A DNA stretch of 64,000 nt, from positions 2,504,501 to 2,568,500 of the forward strand of contig NZ_CP073720.1 in assembly GCF_025137375.1 (NCBI RefSeq), read 5' to 3'. Below, piece by piece: positions 15,496 to 26,741 of the stretch. The DNA is from Dactylosporangium fulvum (GTDB taxonomy: Bacteria; Actinomycetota; Actinomycetes; Mycobacteriales; Micromonosporaceae). Under the pieces are notes generated by a model. That model did not search any database. It had not been told where the DNA came from and worked only from the letters and a program-made list of their open reading frames with translations. A program made the position numbers and the translations under genes. Each line of letters starts with the position of its first letter. Positions within the stretch are counted from its first letter, which is position 1.

Positions 15496-17520
15496 CTAGC
15501 CTTGCGCTTGGATGGCGGTGATCGCGACGGTGTTGACGATGTCCTTGACCGTCGCGCCGCGTGACAGGTCGTTGACCGGCTTGCGCAGGCCCTGCATGAC
15601 CGGGCCGACCGCGACCGCGCCGGCCGAGCGCTGCACCGCCTTGTAGGTGTTGTTGCCGGTGTTGAGGTCGGGGAAGACGAACACGGTCGCCTGCCCGGCC
15701 ACCGGGCTGTTCGGCAGCTTCGTCGCCGCCACGGCCGGATCGATCGCCGCGTCGTACTGGATGGGCCCCTCCACCGGCAGGTCGGGCCGTCGCTGCCGGA
15801 CCAGCTCCGTCGCCGCCGCCACCTTCGTCACGTCCGCACCCGAGCCGGAGGTGCCGGTGGAGTACGACAGCATCGCCACGCGCGGCGTGACGCCGAACCG
15901 GGCCGCCGTGTCCGCCGACGACAGCGCGATGTCGGCGAGCTGCGACGCGTCGGGGTCCGGGTTGACGGCGCAGTCGCCGTAGACCAGCACCCGGTCGGGC
16001 AGCAGCATGAAGAACACGCTCGACGCCACGGACACGCCGGGCACCGTCTTGATGACCTCGAACGCGGGCCGGATCGTCGCCGCCGTCGTGTGCGTCGCGC
16101 CGGAGACCATGCCGTCGGCGTGTCCCAGCTGCACCATGAGCGTGCCGAAGTACGACACGTCACCGACGACGTCCCACGCCAGGTCCCGCGTGACGCCCCG
16201 GTGGGCGCGGATCTTCGCGTATTCGGCGGCGAACTCGTCCCGCAGCGGTGAGGTCAGCGGATCGACGACGGTGGCGCCGGACACGTCCACACCCAGGTCC
16301 CGGGCGCGGGTCTCGACGACGGCGGGGTCGCCGAGCAGCGTCAGGTCGGCCACGCCCCGGCGCAGCAGGATGTCGGCGGCCCGCAGGATGCGCTCCTCGG
16401 TGCCCTCCGGCAGCACCAGGCGCCGCCGGTCGGCGCGGGCGCGCTCGATCAGGTCGTACTCGAACATCAGCGGCGTCACCCGGGACGAGCGCGACAGCTC
16501 CAGCACCGACGCCAGCGCATTGGTGTCCACATTGGACTCGAAGGCGCCGAGCGCGGCCTCCACCTTCCGCGGGTTGGCGGTGCTGAGCCGGTGCTCCATG
16601 CGGGTCGAGGCGTCGATGGTGTCGTAGCTCGCGGTCGGCACCGACAGCACGGCGAGCCCGGGGTTGAGCCGCTCGAACAGCCGCAGCGCCACGGGCGGCG
16701 GCTCGATGCCGAGGGTCAGCACGATGCCGGCCAGCGGCACGAGCCCCGAGGCGTGCGCCGCGCCCGCCGCGAGGAGCAGGTCGGCCCGGTCACCCGGGGT
16801 GATGAGCAGCGCCCCTTCGGTAAGGTGTTCGAGCAGGGTCGGCACCTGGGCGGCGCCGACGACGTAGTCGAGGACGTCGCGGCCGAGTGCCGCGCCGGAG
16901 CCGGTGACGACGTGCGCGCCGAGCTGCTCGGCGACCTCCGCGACGGTCGGCGCGCCGATCGTCGGCACCTCGGGGATCGTGTAGCAGGGCACGGGCAGCG
17001 ACGGCGGCTTCACCTCGCCCTGGGTCTTGTTGACGATCACCGCGGCGACCGTCGCGTCGAGATCCACCAGGCTGTGGTACGCCTGGCGGGCCGGAGACTC
17101 CACGTCGGCCAGGCCGTGCCCGTTGACGACCGAGGCGACGACGGCGCCGAACTCGTTGGCCAGCCGAACGTTGAACGACAGGTCGTCGTCGAGGTCGGTG
17201 CCGATGACCACGATCGCGTCGTGACCGCCCGACACGGCGCGGAACCGCTCCACGATCTGCCCGACCAGCTCCTCGCCCCGCCCTGCGGCCAGCAGCGCGG
17301 CGGCGTCCGGCGTGGTGACCCCGAACAGCTGGTCGGCGGGCGTGCCGATGTCGTAGCGCGACCGGAGCAGCTCCAGCAGGGGATCGGCGGCCGCGGCGAC
17401 GACGGGACGGAACACGCCGATCCGCGGCACCTTGCGGGAGAGCAGTTCGGCGAGACCGAGCGCGATCGCCGACTTGCCGGAGTCGGGACCATGCTCGACG
17501 AGGTACACAATTCGGGCCAC
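15496..17520 (-). CDS. pta: Phosphate acetyltransferase with N-terminal BioD-like and DRTGG domains
   Basis: 674 residues from the GTG at 17520. There are three parts: a P-loop BioD-like domain starting A-R-I-V-Y-L-V-E-H-G-P-D-S-G-K-S, a central DRTGG regulatory domain (about 215-330), and the catalytic PTA_PTB domain (about 350-674) ending with the family-typical V-N-D-L-S-R-G-A-T-V-K-D-I-V-N-T. It interconverts acetyl-CoA and acetyl phosphate. ackA begins only 18 bp away on the other strand, whereas many bacteria have pta and ackA as a co-directional operon. The frame runs further upstream, antisense to ackA, but that extension has no homology-like character. Confidence 0.97.
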   Translation of the reverse strand: MARIVYLVEHGPDSGKSAIALGLAELLSRKVPRIGVFRPVVAAAADPLLELLRSRYDIGTPADQLFGVTTPDAAALLAAGRGEELVGQIVERFRAVSGGHDAIVVIGTDLDDDLSFNVRLANEFGAVVASVVNGHGLADVESPARQAYHSLVDLDATVAAVIVNKTQGEVKPPSLPVPCYTIPEVPTIGAPTVAEVAEQLGAHVVTGSGAALGRDVLDYVVGAAQVPTLLEHLTEGALLITPGDRADLLLAAGAAHASGLVPLAGIVLTLGIEPPPVALRLFERLNPGLAVLSVPTASYDTIDASTRMEHRLSTANPRKVEAALGAFESNVDTNALASVLELSRSSRVTPLMFEYDLIERARADRRRLVLPEGTEERILRAADILLRRGVADLTLLGDPAVVETRARDLGVDVSGATVVDPLTSPLRDEFAAEYAKIRAHRGVTRDLAWDVVGDVSYFGTLMVQLGHADGMVSGATHTTAATIRPAFEVIKTVPGVSVASSVFFMLLPDRVLVYGDCAVNPDPDASQLADIALSSADTAARFGVTPRVAMLSYSTGTSGSGADVTKVAAATELVRQRRPDLPVEGPIQYDAAIDPAVAATKLPNSPVAGQATVFVFPDLNTGNNTYKAVQRSAGAVAVGPVMQGLRKPVNDLSRGATVKDIVNTVAITAIQAQG

Positions 17521-17525
17521 AGCAG

Positions 17526-17532
17526 TAGTCTG
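17526..17532. promoter_or_regulatory. Overlapping bidirectional -10 elements for pta and ackA
   Basis: On the plus strand TAGTCT (17526-17531) lies 7 nt before the ackA ATG. On the minus strand CAGACT (17532-17527) lies 6 nt before the pta GTG and is 17 bp from TTGAGC (17555-17550), a good -35. The two hexamers share five bases. Neither gene has room for a ribosome site, so both mRNAs should be leaderless. Confidence 0.65.
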
Positions 17533-17538
17533 CCTGGC

Positions 17539-18654
17539 ATGATCCTCGTGCTCAACAGCGGCTCCTCGTCCGTGAAGTACCGAGTGCTCGACCTGGCGGA
17601 CCCCGCGGCGGGCGACCGGGGCATCGTCGAGCGGATCGGCGAGCCGGGCGGTGTGCCGGACCACACCGCCGCGCTGGAGCAGGTGCTCGACCGGATCGAC
17701 CGGGCGGCCGTCGACGCGGTCGGCCACCGCGTCGTGCACGGCGGGGACCGGTTCCAGGCACCCACCCTGATCGACGACGACGTGGTCAAGGCCCTCAACG
17801 ACCTGGTGCCGCTGGCGCCCCTGCACAACCCGGGGGGTATCACCGGGATCGAGGCGGCCCGGGCGAAGCTGCCGGACGTGCCGCACGTGGCGGTCTTCGA
17901 CACCGCGTTCCACGCCACGCTGCCGGCCGCCGCGGCGACATACGCGATCGACCGCGAGCTCGCCGCGCGGCACGGCATCCGCCGCTACGGCTTCCACGGC
18001 ACGTCCTGCGCCTTCGTCGCCGGGCGCGCCGCCGGGCTGCTCGGCCGCGACGTCACCGAGCTGCACCAGATCGTCCTGCACCTCGGCAACGGCGCCAGCG
18101 TCACCGCCGTCGCGGGCGGGCGCAGCGTCGAGACGTCGATGGGCCTGACCCCGCTCGAAGGGCTCGTGATGGGCACCCGCTCCGGCGACCTCGACCCGGC
18201 GATCCCCGGCTTCCTGCACCGGGTCGCCGGCCTCGACTTCGCCGGCGTCGACGAGGTGTTGCTGCGCCGCGGCGGGCTGCTCGGGCTCGCCGGGGTCAAC
18301 GACATGCGCGCGCTCCTGGAGCGGCGGGCGGCCGGCGACGAGGCCGCCGGGCTCGCGTTCGACGTCTACTGCCACCGGATCAAGAAGTACGTGGGTGCGT
18401 ACCACGCGGTGCTCGGCCGGCTGGACGCGATCGTCTTCACCGCCGGGGTGGGTGAGCACGCCGCGCCGGTGCGCGCCGCGGTCCTCGACGGCCTGGGCAT
18501 GTGGGGCATCGCGGTCGACCCGGCCCGCAACGACAGCCCGGCCAGGGACGCCCGGCTGATCTCGCCCGACGGCGCCCCGGTCGCGGTGTGTGTGGTCCCG
18601 ACCGACGAGGAGCTGTCCATCGCCGAACAGATCGTGGAGCTGCTGGGCCGGTAG
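17539..18654 (+). CDS. ackA: Acetate kinase
   Basis: 371 residues, somewhat shorter than the ~400 of enterobacterial AckA, as is common in actinobacteria. It has the acetokinase signature N-S-G-S-S-S-V-K-Y at the start, H-R-V-V-H-G-G in the middle, F-D-T-A-F-H, R-R-Y-G-F-H-G-T-S, H-L-G-N-G-A-S and G-L-T-P-L-E-G-L-V-M-G-T-R-S-G-D-L-D-P, then F-T-A-G-V-G-E-H. It converts acetyl phosphate and ADP to acetate and ATP, or the reverse. Together with the divergent pta it forms the overflow or acetate-assimilation pathway. Confidence 0.97.
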   Translation: MILVLNSGSSSVKYRVLDLADPAAGDRGIVERIGEPGGVPDHTAALEQVLDRIDRAAVDAVGHRVVHGGDRFQAPTLIDDDVVKALNDLVPLAPLHNPGGITGIEAARAKLPDVPHVAVFDTAFHATLPAAAATYAIDRELAARHGIRRYGFHGTSCAFVAGRAAGLLGRDVTELHQIVLHLGNGASVTAVAGGRSVETSMGLTPLEGLVMGTRSGDLDPAIPGFLHRVAGLDFAGVDEVLLRRGGLLGLAGVNDMRALLERRAAGDEAAGLAFDVYCHRIKKYVGAYHAVLGRLDAIVFTAGVGEHAAPVRAAVLDGLGMWGIAVDPARNDSPARDARLISPDGAPVAVCVVPTDEELSIAEQIVELLGR

Positions 18655-18670
18655 GCTCCCCGGCGGGCGG

Positions 18671-18700
18671 AGGGATTAGCTCAGAGTGGTTGGCGAGAGG
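18671..18700 (+). other. tRNA D-arm-like fragment
   Basis: GGATTAGCTCAG followed by AGTGGTTGGCGAG looks like the 5' half of a tRNA (TA at positions 8-9, GCTC..GAG D stem). No matching anticodon arm, T arm or 3' acceptor strand follows. It may be a relic of a tRNA-directed integration or chance. ggttggcg and cgccagcc around it can also pair as a weak hairpin between the convergent ackA and mocR genes. Confidence 0.3.
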
Positions 18701-18701
18701 G

Positions 18702-20108
18702 TCAGCGCCAGCCGCGGGGGTGGTTGGCGCTCCGTGGGCCGCTGCCACGCAGCGGGGCGCCGGCCGCCTCGGCCAGGACGTCGGCGAGCTCCTCGAAGCC
18801 GTCGCGGACCAGGCCGACCGTGATCCGCACATGGTCGCTGTCGAGGTGGCTCACCTCGAACGGGGCGCCCGGCGCCACGGCGATCCCGTGCGCCGCCAGG
18901 GTCAGCATCGCGACCTGCTGGTTGGCGACCGCCATCCACAGGTTGATCCCGTCGGCGGCGGTCGCGGTGACCTCGCGGGCGTCGAGGGCGTCGAGCAGGG
19001 CGGTGCGGCGGCGTGCGTACTCGTCGCGGGCCCGGGCGATCTGGTCCACAGTGGACTGGTCGGTGAGCAGGTCGACGAGCACCGCCTGCAGGAGCCGGCT
19101 GGACCAGCCCGGGCCGAGCAGCCGCCGGTCGGTGACCGCGGTGACGACGGACGCCGGGCCGCCGATCGCGGCGAGCCGCAGGTCGGGGCCGTGGCTCTTG
19201 GAGAAGCTGACCACGTGCACGGTCCGGTCCGGCAGCCGGCGCCCCAGGCTCACCGGCGGCGCGGTGGCGATGCCGCCCGCGTGGTCGTCCTCGATCACGG
19301 TGACCCCGGGGTGCTTGGCGATCACCCGGGCCAGCTTGTCGGCGCGTGCCTGGGTCATGCTCGCGCCGGTCGGGTTGTGCGCGCGGGGCTGGAGGTAGAC
19401 GGCGACCGGATCGTAGGTGTGCAGGGCGGCGGCGAGGGCCTCGGGGCGCATGCCGTGCTCGTCGATCGGCACGCCGACGACGGTCGCGCCGACGGTCTCC
19501 AGCAGGTCGAGCATCGGCGGGAACGCCGGGTCCTCGACCAGGACGTGGTCGCCGAAGCGGACCACGACGCCGGTGATCCGGTCGAGCGCGTCGAGCGCGC
19601 CGTCGACCACGGTGAGCTGCTCGGGCGGAAACGGCCAGCGCTCGCGCAGCACGGTCTCCAGCTGCGGCAGGACGGCGCCGTCGAGATAGCTCGTGGTCAG
19701 CCGGGCGTCGCCGATCCGCTTGAGCGCGTCGGTGAGGCTGGGCAGCAGGTCATAGTCGGGCACCCCGGTCGAGTAGTCGCGGGTCAGGCCGGCCCGCAGC
19801 TCGCTGACCCGGCCGCCGAGCTGCGCGTAGCGCAGGCGCTGCCGCGGCAGGGACGGTGCGGCGACGAACGTGCCGGAGCGGCCGCGGGTCTGGATCGCAC
19901 CGGCGCGGGCCAGGCTGCGCCACGCCTCGCTGACGGTCGTGGGGCTGATCCCCAGTTCCCGGGCGACGTCCCGGACGGTGGGAAGGCGGGCGCCGGCGGG
20001 CAGCGTGCCGGCCGTGACGAGCCGGCTGACGGCGGCGGCGATTCCCCGGGCGCTGCGGTCCTCGACCGCCCCCGCGATGAGCGCGAGCAAATTACATCTC
20101 CGAAACAT
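18702..20108 (-). CDS. MocR-type GntR/aminotransferase-like transcriptional regulator
   Basis: 468 residues. The N-terminal GntR winged helix contains R-L-P-T-V-R-D-V-A-R-E-L-G-I-S-P-T-T-V (about 41-59). The rest is a fold-type I aminotransferase domain with N-P-T-G (245-248), an Asp for the PLP pyridine nitrogen (D274 or D275) and S-F-S-K-S-H-G with Lys304 as the PLP Schiff-base residue, so PLP or a PLP-ligand adduct should be the effector. It is divergent from the pyrimidine-degradation genes and the obvious candidate regulator. Its start codon overlaps a 30-bp site that recurs upstream of the aminotransferase gene at 28082. A TTG start at codon 7 with GGAG upstream is an alternative. Confidence 0.92.
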   Translation of the reverse strand: MFRRCNLLALIAGAVEDRSARGIAAAVSRLVTAGTLPAGARLPTVRDVARELGISPTTVSEAWRSLARAGAIQTRGRSGTFVAAPSLPRQRLRYAQLGGRVSELRAGLTRDYSTGVPDYDLLPSLTDALKRIGDARLTTSYLDGAVLPQLETVLRERWPFPPEQLTVVDGALDALDRITGVVVRFGDHVLVEDPAFPPMLDLLETVGATVVGVPIDEHGMRPEALAAALHTYDPVAVYLQPRAHNPTGASMTQARADKLARVIAKHPGVTVIEDDHAGGIATAPPVSLGRRLPDRTVHVVSFSKSHGPDLRLAAIGGPASVVTAVTDRRLLGPGWSSRLLQAVLVDLLTDQSTVDQIARARDEYARRRTALLDALDAREVTATAADGINLWMAVANQQVAMLTLAAHGIAVAPGAPFEVSHLDSDHVRITVGLVRDGFEELADVLAEAAGAPLRGSGPRSANHPRGWR

Positions 20109-20133
20109 TCTGTAACGCTTGGACCATTGTCCG
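20103..20133 (-). promoter_or_regulatory. Candidate MocR operator, copy 1
   Basis: Read on the minus strand: cggacaat-N5-aa-N2-gttacag-N2-tgtt, ending in the mocR start codon. The same blocks at the same spacing occur at 28111-28140 (22 of 30 positions identical). Confidence 0.55.
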
Positions 20134-20287
20134 CCTACATTTGTGTCGTTAGTGTCCTACGGCATCCGACCCGAGACAAGGTCGACCCGCCCGACACGGC
20201 CGGACCGCCCGGGTCGGCGCCGCACGTGCTCGACCGCCGGTAACCCCGCCGCCGGACACAGTGGACTGACCACAGAGAGGGGCAGCC

Positions 20288-21127
20288 ATGACAGCGATCA
20301 TCCGGGCCGCCATCGTCCAGACGAGTTGGACGGGCGACAAAGAGTCGATGATCAAGGCCCACGAGGACTACGCCCGGCAGGCCGCCGCACAGGGCGCCAG
20401 GGTGATCTGTTTCCAGGAGTTGTTCTACGGCCCCTACTTCTGCCAGGTCCAGGACTCCGCCTACTACGAGTACGCCGAGTCGATCCCCGGGCCGACGACC
20501 GAGCGCTTCCAGGCCCTCGCCGCCGAGCTCGGCATGGTGATGGTCCTGCCGATGTACGAGCAGGAGCAGCCCGGGGTCCTCTACAACACCGCCGCCGTCG
20601 TGGATGCCGACGGGCGCTACCTCGGCAAGTACCGCAAGAACCACATCCCGCAGGTGAAGGGCTTTTGGGAGAAGTTCTACTTCCGCCCCGGCAACCTCGG
20701 TTATCCCGTCTTCGACACCGCCGTGGGCAAGGTCGGGGTCTACATCTGCTACGACCGGCACTTCCCGGAGGGGTGGCGCGCCCTGGGCCTCAACGGCGCG
20801 CAGATCGTCTTCAACCCGTCGGCCACCAGCCGCGGCCTGTCCGCGTACCTGTGGAAGCTCGAACAGCCGGCGAGCGCCGTCGCCAACGAGTACTTCATCG
20901 GCGCGATCAACCGCACCGGCATCGAGGACCTCGGCGACAACGACTTCTACGGCACCTCGTACTTCGTCGACCCGGAGGGCAGGTTCGTCGGCGAGGTCGG
21001 CGACGCGCACAACCCGGAGCTGATCGTCCGCGACCTCGACCTGGCGCTGCTCGCCGAGGTCCGCGACCGGTGGGCGTTCTACCGCGACCGCCGCCCCGAC
21101 GCCTACGGGGAGCTGGTGCGGCCGTGA
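20288..21127 (+). CDS. Beta-ureidopropionase / N-carbamoyl amidohydrolase (nitrilase superfamily)
   Basis: 279 residues with the nitrilase catalytic triad Glu44 (F-Q-E-L-F-Y-G-P-Y), Lys117 (Y-R-K-N-H-I-P) and Cys154 (Y-I-C-Y-D-R-H-F-P-E). The P-Q-V-K-G-F-W-E-K-F-Y-F-R-P-G-N stretch is characteristic of beta-ureidopropionases. It hydrolyses N-carbamoyl-beta-alanine to beta-alanine, CO2 and ammonia, step three of reductive pyrimidine catabolism. GAGAGGGG precedes the ATG. It is the first gene of a five-gene plus-strand run, with its TGA 29 bp before the next start. Confidence 0.93.
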   Translation: MTAIIRAAIVQTSWTGDKESMIKAHEDYARQAAAQGARVICFQELFYGPYFCQVQDSAYYEYAESIPGPTTERFQALAAELGMVMVLPMYEQEQPGVLYNTAAVVDADGRYLGKYRKNHIPQVKGFWEKFYFRPGNLGYPVFDTAVGKVGVYICYDRHFPEGWRALGLNGAQIVFNPSATSRGLSAYLWKLEQPASAVANEYFIGAINRTGIEDLGDNDFYGTSYFVDPEGRFVGEVGDAHNPELIVRDLDLALLAEVRDRWAFYRDRRPDAYGELVRP

Positions 21128-21156
21128 GCGGTTCGGAGCGCAGCGGAGGTAGCGCG

Positions 21157-22560
21157 ATGAAGCTGATCAAGGGCGGGACGGTCGTCGGTCCGGTCGGGGC
21201 GATCCCGGGTGACGTGCTCATCGTGGGCGAGAAGATCTCCGCGATCTTCGCGCCCGGTGAGGGGCCGCAGGAAGGCGACTTCGAGGTCGTCGACGCGACG
21301 GGGAAGTACGTCATCCCGGGCGGCGTCGACGCGCACACCCACATGGAGCTGCCCTTCGGCGGCACCTTCGCCAGCGACACCTTCGACACCGGCACCAAGG
21401 CGGCCGCGTTCGGCGGCACCACCACCATCATCGACTTCGCGGTGCAGCGCACCGGCGAGGTCGTCCAGGACGGCCTGGCCGCCTGGCACGCCAAGGCCGC
21501 CGGCAACTGTCACGTCGACTACGCGTTCCACCAGATCCTCGGCGGCGTCGACGACGAGTCGCTCAAGGCGATGGACCAGCTCGTCACCGGCGAGGGGGTC
21601 ACCAGCTTCAAGCTCTTCATGGCGTACCCCGGCGTCTTCTACAGCGACGACGGGCAGATCCTGCGCGCCATGCAGAAGGCCCGCGACAACGGCGCCATGA
21701 TCATGATGCACGCCGAGAACGGCCCCGCGATCGACGTGCTGGTCAAGCAGGCCCTGGAGCGCGGCGAGACCGACCCGATCCACCACGGCCTCACCCGGCC
21801 CGAGGCGCTCGAGGCCGAGGCGACCAGCCGCGCGATCTGGCTCGCGAGCGTCGCCGCCGACTGCCCGCTCTACATCGTGCACCTGTCCGCCAGCAAGGCC
21901 CTGGAGCAGGTCGCCGCCGCGCGGGACCTCGGCCGCAACGTCTTCGCCGAGACGTGCCCGCAGTACCTGTACCTGACGCTGGAGGACCAGCTCGGCGCGC
22001 CCGGCTTCGAGGGCGCCAAGTGGGTGTGCTCGACGCCGCTGCGCAGCAAGCACGAGACCCACCGCGCCGACCTGTGGAAGGGCCTGCGCAGCAACGACCT
22101 GTCGGTCGTCTCCACCGACCACTGCCCCTTCTGCTTCAAGGACCAGAAAGAGCTCGGCATCGGCGACTTCTCGAAGATCCCCAACGGCATCGGCAGCGTC
22201 GAGCACCGCGTCGACCTGCTCTACCAGGGGGTCGTCGACGGCAAGCTGTCGCTGGCCCGCTGGGTCGAGACGATCGCGACCACCCCCGCCCGGATGTTCG
22301 GCCTGTTCCCGCGCAAGGGCGTCATCGCGCCCGGCTCCGACGCCGACATCGTGCTCTACGACCCCTCGGCGCGCACCCGCATCAGCGTCGAGACGCACCA
22401 CATGAACATGGACCACTCGGCCTGGGAAGACTACGAGATCGACGGCAAGGTCGACACCGTGATCTCCCGGGGGAGGGTCATCGTCTCCGGCGACACCTAC
22501 CACGGGCACGCCGGCCACGGGCGGTTCCTCCGCCGGGGACTGTCCGACTACCTGCTGTAG
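21157..22560 (+). CDS. Dihydropyrimidinase / D-hydantoinase
   Basis: 467 residues, typical length. Binuclear zinc ligands are all visible: His60 and His62 (D-A-H-T-H), carbamylated Lys152 (S-F-K-L-F-M-A-Y-P-G), His185 (M-M-H-A-E-N-G), His242 (Y-I-V-H-L-S-A) and Asp321 (S-T-D-H-C-P-F). It opens the dihydrouracil/dihydrothymine ring to the N-carbamoyl amino acid. The start follows AGCGGAGG with ideal spacing; an in-frame GTG overlapping the upstream stop is a weaker alternative. Dihydropyrimidine dehydrogenase, the first enzyme, is not in the window. Confidence 0.96.
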   Translation: MKLIKGGTVVGPVGAIPGDVLIVGEKISAIFAPGEGPQEGDFEVVDATGKYVIPGGVDAHTHMELPFGGTFASDTFDTGTKAAAFGGTTTIIDFAVQRTGEVVQDGLAAWHAKAAGNCHVDYAFHQILGGVDDESLKAMDQLVTGEGVTSFKLFMAYPGVFYSDDGQILRAMQKARDNGAMIMMHAENGPAIDVLVKQALERGETDPIHHGLTRPEALEAEATSRAIWLASVAADCPLYIVHLSASKALEQVAAARDLGRNVFAETCPQYLYLTLEDQLGAPGFEGAKWVCSTPLRSKHETHRADLWKGLRSNDLSVVSTDHCPFCFKDQKELGIGDFSKIPNGIGSVEHRVDLLYQGVVDGKLSLARWVETIATTPARMFGLFPRKGVIAPGSDADIVLYDPSARTRISVETHHMNMDHSAWEDYEIDGKVDTVISRGRVIVSGDTYHGHAGHGRFLRRGLSDYLL

Positions 22561-22578
22561 AACCTGGGGAACCACGAT

Positions 22579-24063
<1,485 letters not shown>

Positions 24064-24067
24064 TGTC

Positions 24068-25063
24068 ATGGACATAGGCGTGGTGCTGCAGTGCGACCCG
24101 CCCGCGACAGGTGTGGTCGAGCTGGCCAGGCAGGCCGAGTCGGCCGGGTTCAGCCACGTGTGGACCTTCGACTCGCACGTGCTGTGGCAGGAGCCGTTTG
24201 TCATCTACAGCAAGATCCTGGCCGACACCCAGCGGGTGGTCGTCGGGCCGATGGTGACCAACCCCGGCACCCGGGACTGGACGGTCACGGCGTCTCTCTT
24301 CGCCACGCTCAACGAGTTGTACGGCAACCGCACCGTCTGCGGCATCGGGCGGGGCGACTCGGCGGTGCGCGTGCTGGGCTCCCGCCCGACCACGCTGGCC
24401 GAGCTGCGCGAGTGCGTGCAGGTGGTCCGCGAGCTCGGCAACGGCCGCTCGGTGCGCCTCCGCGACCGGGACCTCCGGTTCGCGTGGGCCCCCGACAGCC
24501 GGCTCGAGGTCTGGGTCGCCGCCTACGGGCCGAAGGCGCTCGCGCTGACCGGCGAGGTCGGCGACGGATACATCCTGCAGCTCGCCGACCCCGACATCGC
24601 CGCCTGGATGATCAAGGCGGTCCGGTCAGCGGCCGAGAAGGCGGGCCGGGACCCGGCGGCGATCAAGTTCTGCGTGGCGGCCCCCGCCTACGTGGGCGAC
24701 GACCTGGCGCACCAGCGGGAGCAGACCCGCTGGTTCGGCGGCATGGTCGGCAACCACGTCGCCGACATCGTCGCGCGCTACGGTGCCGGCGGCGCGGTGC
24801 CGGCGGTGCTCACCGACTACATCAAGGGCCGGAAGGGCTACGACTACGCCGAGCACGGCCGGGCCGGCAACACGCACACCGACTTCGTCCCCGACGAGGT
24901 CGTCGACCGGTTCTGCATCCTCGGCCCGGTCGAGCACCACCTCAAGCGCCTCACCGAGCTCAAGGAACTCGGCGTCGACCAGTTCGCCCTGTACCTCCAG
25001 CACGACGCGAAGGAGTCCACGCTCGCCGCCTACGGCGAGCATGTCATCCCGGTCGTCTCGTGA
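24068..25063 (+). CDS. TIGR03842-type F420-dependent LLM-class oxidoreductase
   Basis: 331 residues with a luciferase-like TIM barrel. The start M-D-I-G-V-V-L-Q-C-D-P-P and W-T-F-D-S-H-V-L-W-Q-E-P-F-V are typical, as is V-T-N-P-G-T-R-D-W-T-V-T-A-S. These proteins use F420 or FMN. This subgroup recurs in hydantoin/pyrimidine-degradation gene sets (family knowledge), but its reaction there is not established. It might remove an oxidised by-product or act in an alternative first step. It is the last substantial gene of the operon. Confidence 0.9.
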   Translation: MDIGVVLQCDPPATGVVELARQAESAGFSHVWTFDSHVLWQEPFVIYSKILADTQRVVVGPMVTNPGTRDWTVTASLFATLNELYGNRTVCGIGRGDSAVRVLGSRPTTLAELRECVQVVRELGNGRSVRLRDRDLRFAWAPDSRLEVWVAAYGPKALALTGEVGDGYILQLADPDIAAWMIKAVRSAAEKAGRDPAAIKFCVAAPAYVGDDLAHQREQTRWFGGMVGNHVADIVARYGAGGAVPAVLTDYIKGRKGYDYAEHGRAGNTHTDFVPDEVVDRFCILGPVEHHLKRLTELKELGVDQFALYLQHDAKESTLAAYGEHVIPVVS

Positions 25064-25128
25064 ACCGGACCAAGCGGCTCGACGTGGTGCGCCGCCTGGG
25101 CCGGCCCGAGCTCACCGGCGGCGCGTAG
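25060..25128 (+). CDS. Possible 22-residue coupled peptide
   Basis: A GTG overlapping the LLM gene stop (GTGA at 25060-25063) opens a 22-codon frame rich in Arg and Leu. The overlap geometry mimics a coupled gene, but the peptide is too short to assess. It may be the stump of a lost gene. Confidence 0.2.
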   Translation: MNRTKRLDVVRRLGRPELTGGA

Positions 25129-25160
25129 CCGTCAGCGCAGGCCGCGACCCGTTCCTCCTG

Positions 25161-26711
<1,551 letters not shown>

Positions 26712-26741
26712 GGTGGCCAGCCTTGCACATGTCCAGCCGAG

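Noticed and set aside
18659..18740. Functional tRNA gene
   Set aside because: Only a D-arm-like part exists; no anticodon arm, T-psi-C arm or complementary acceptor strand follows.
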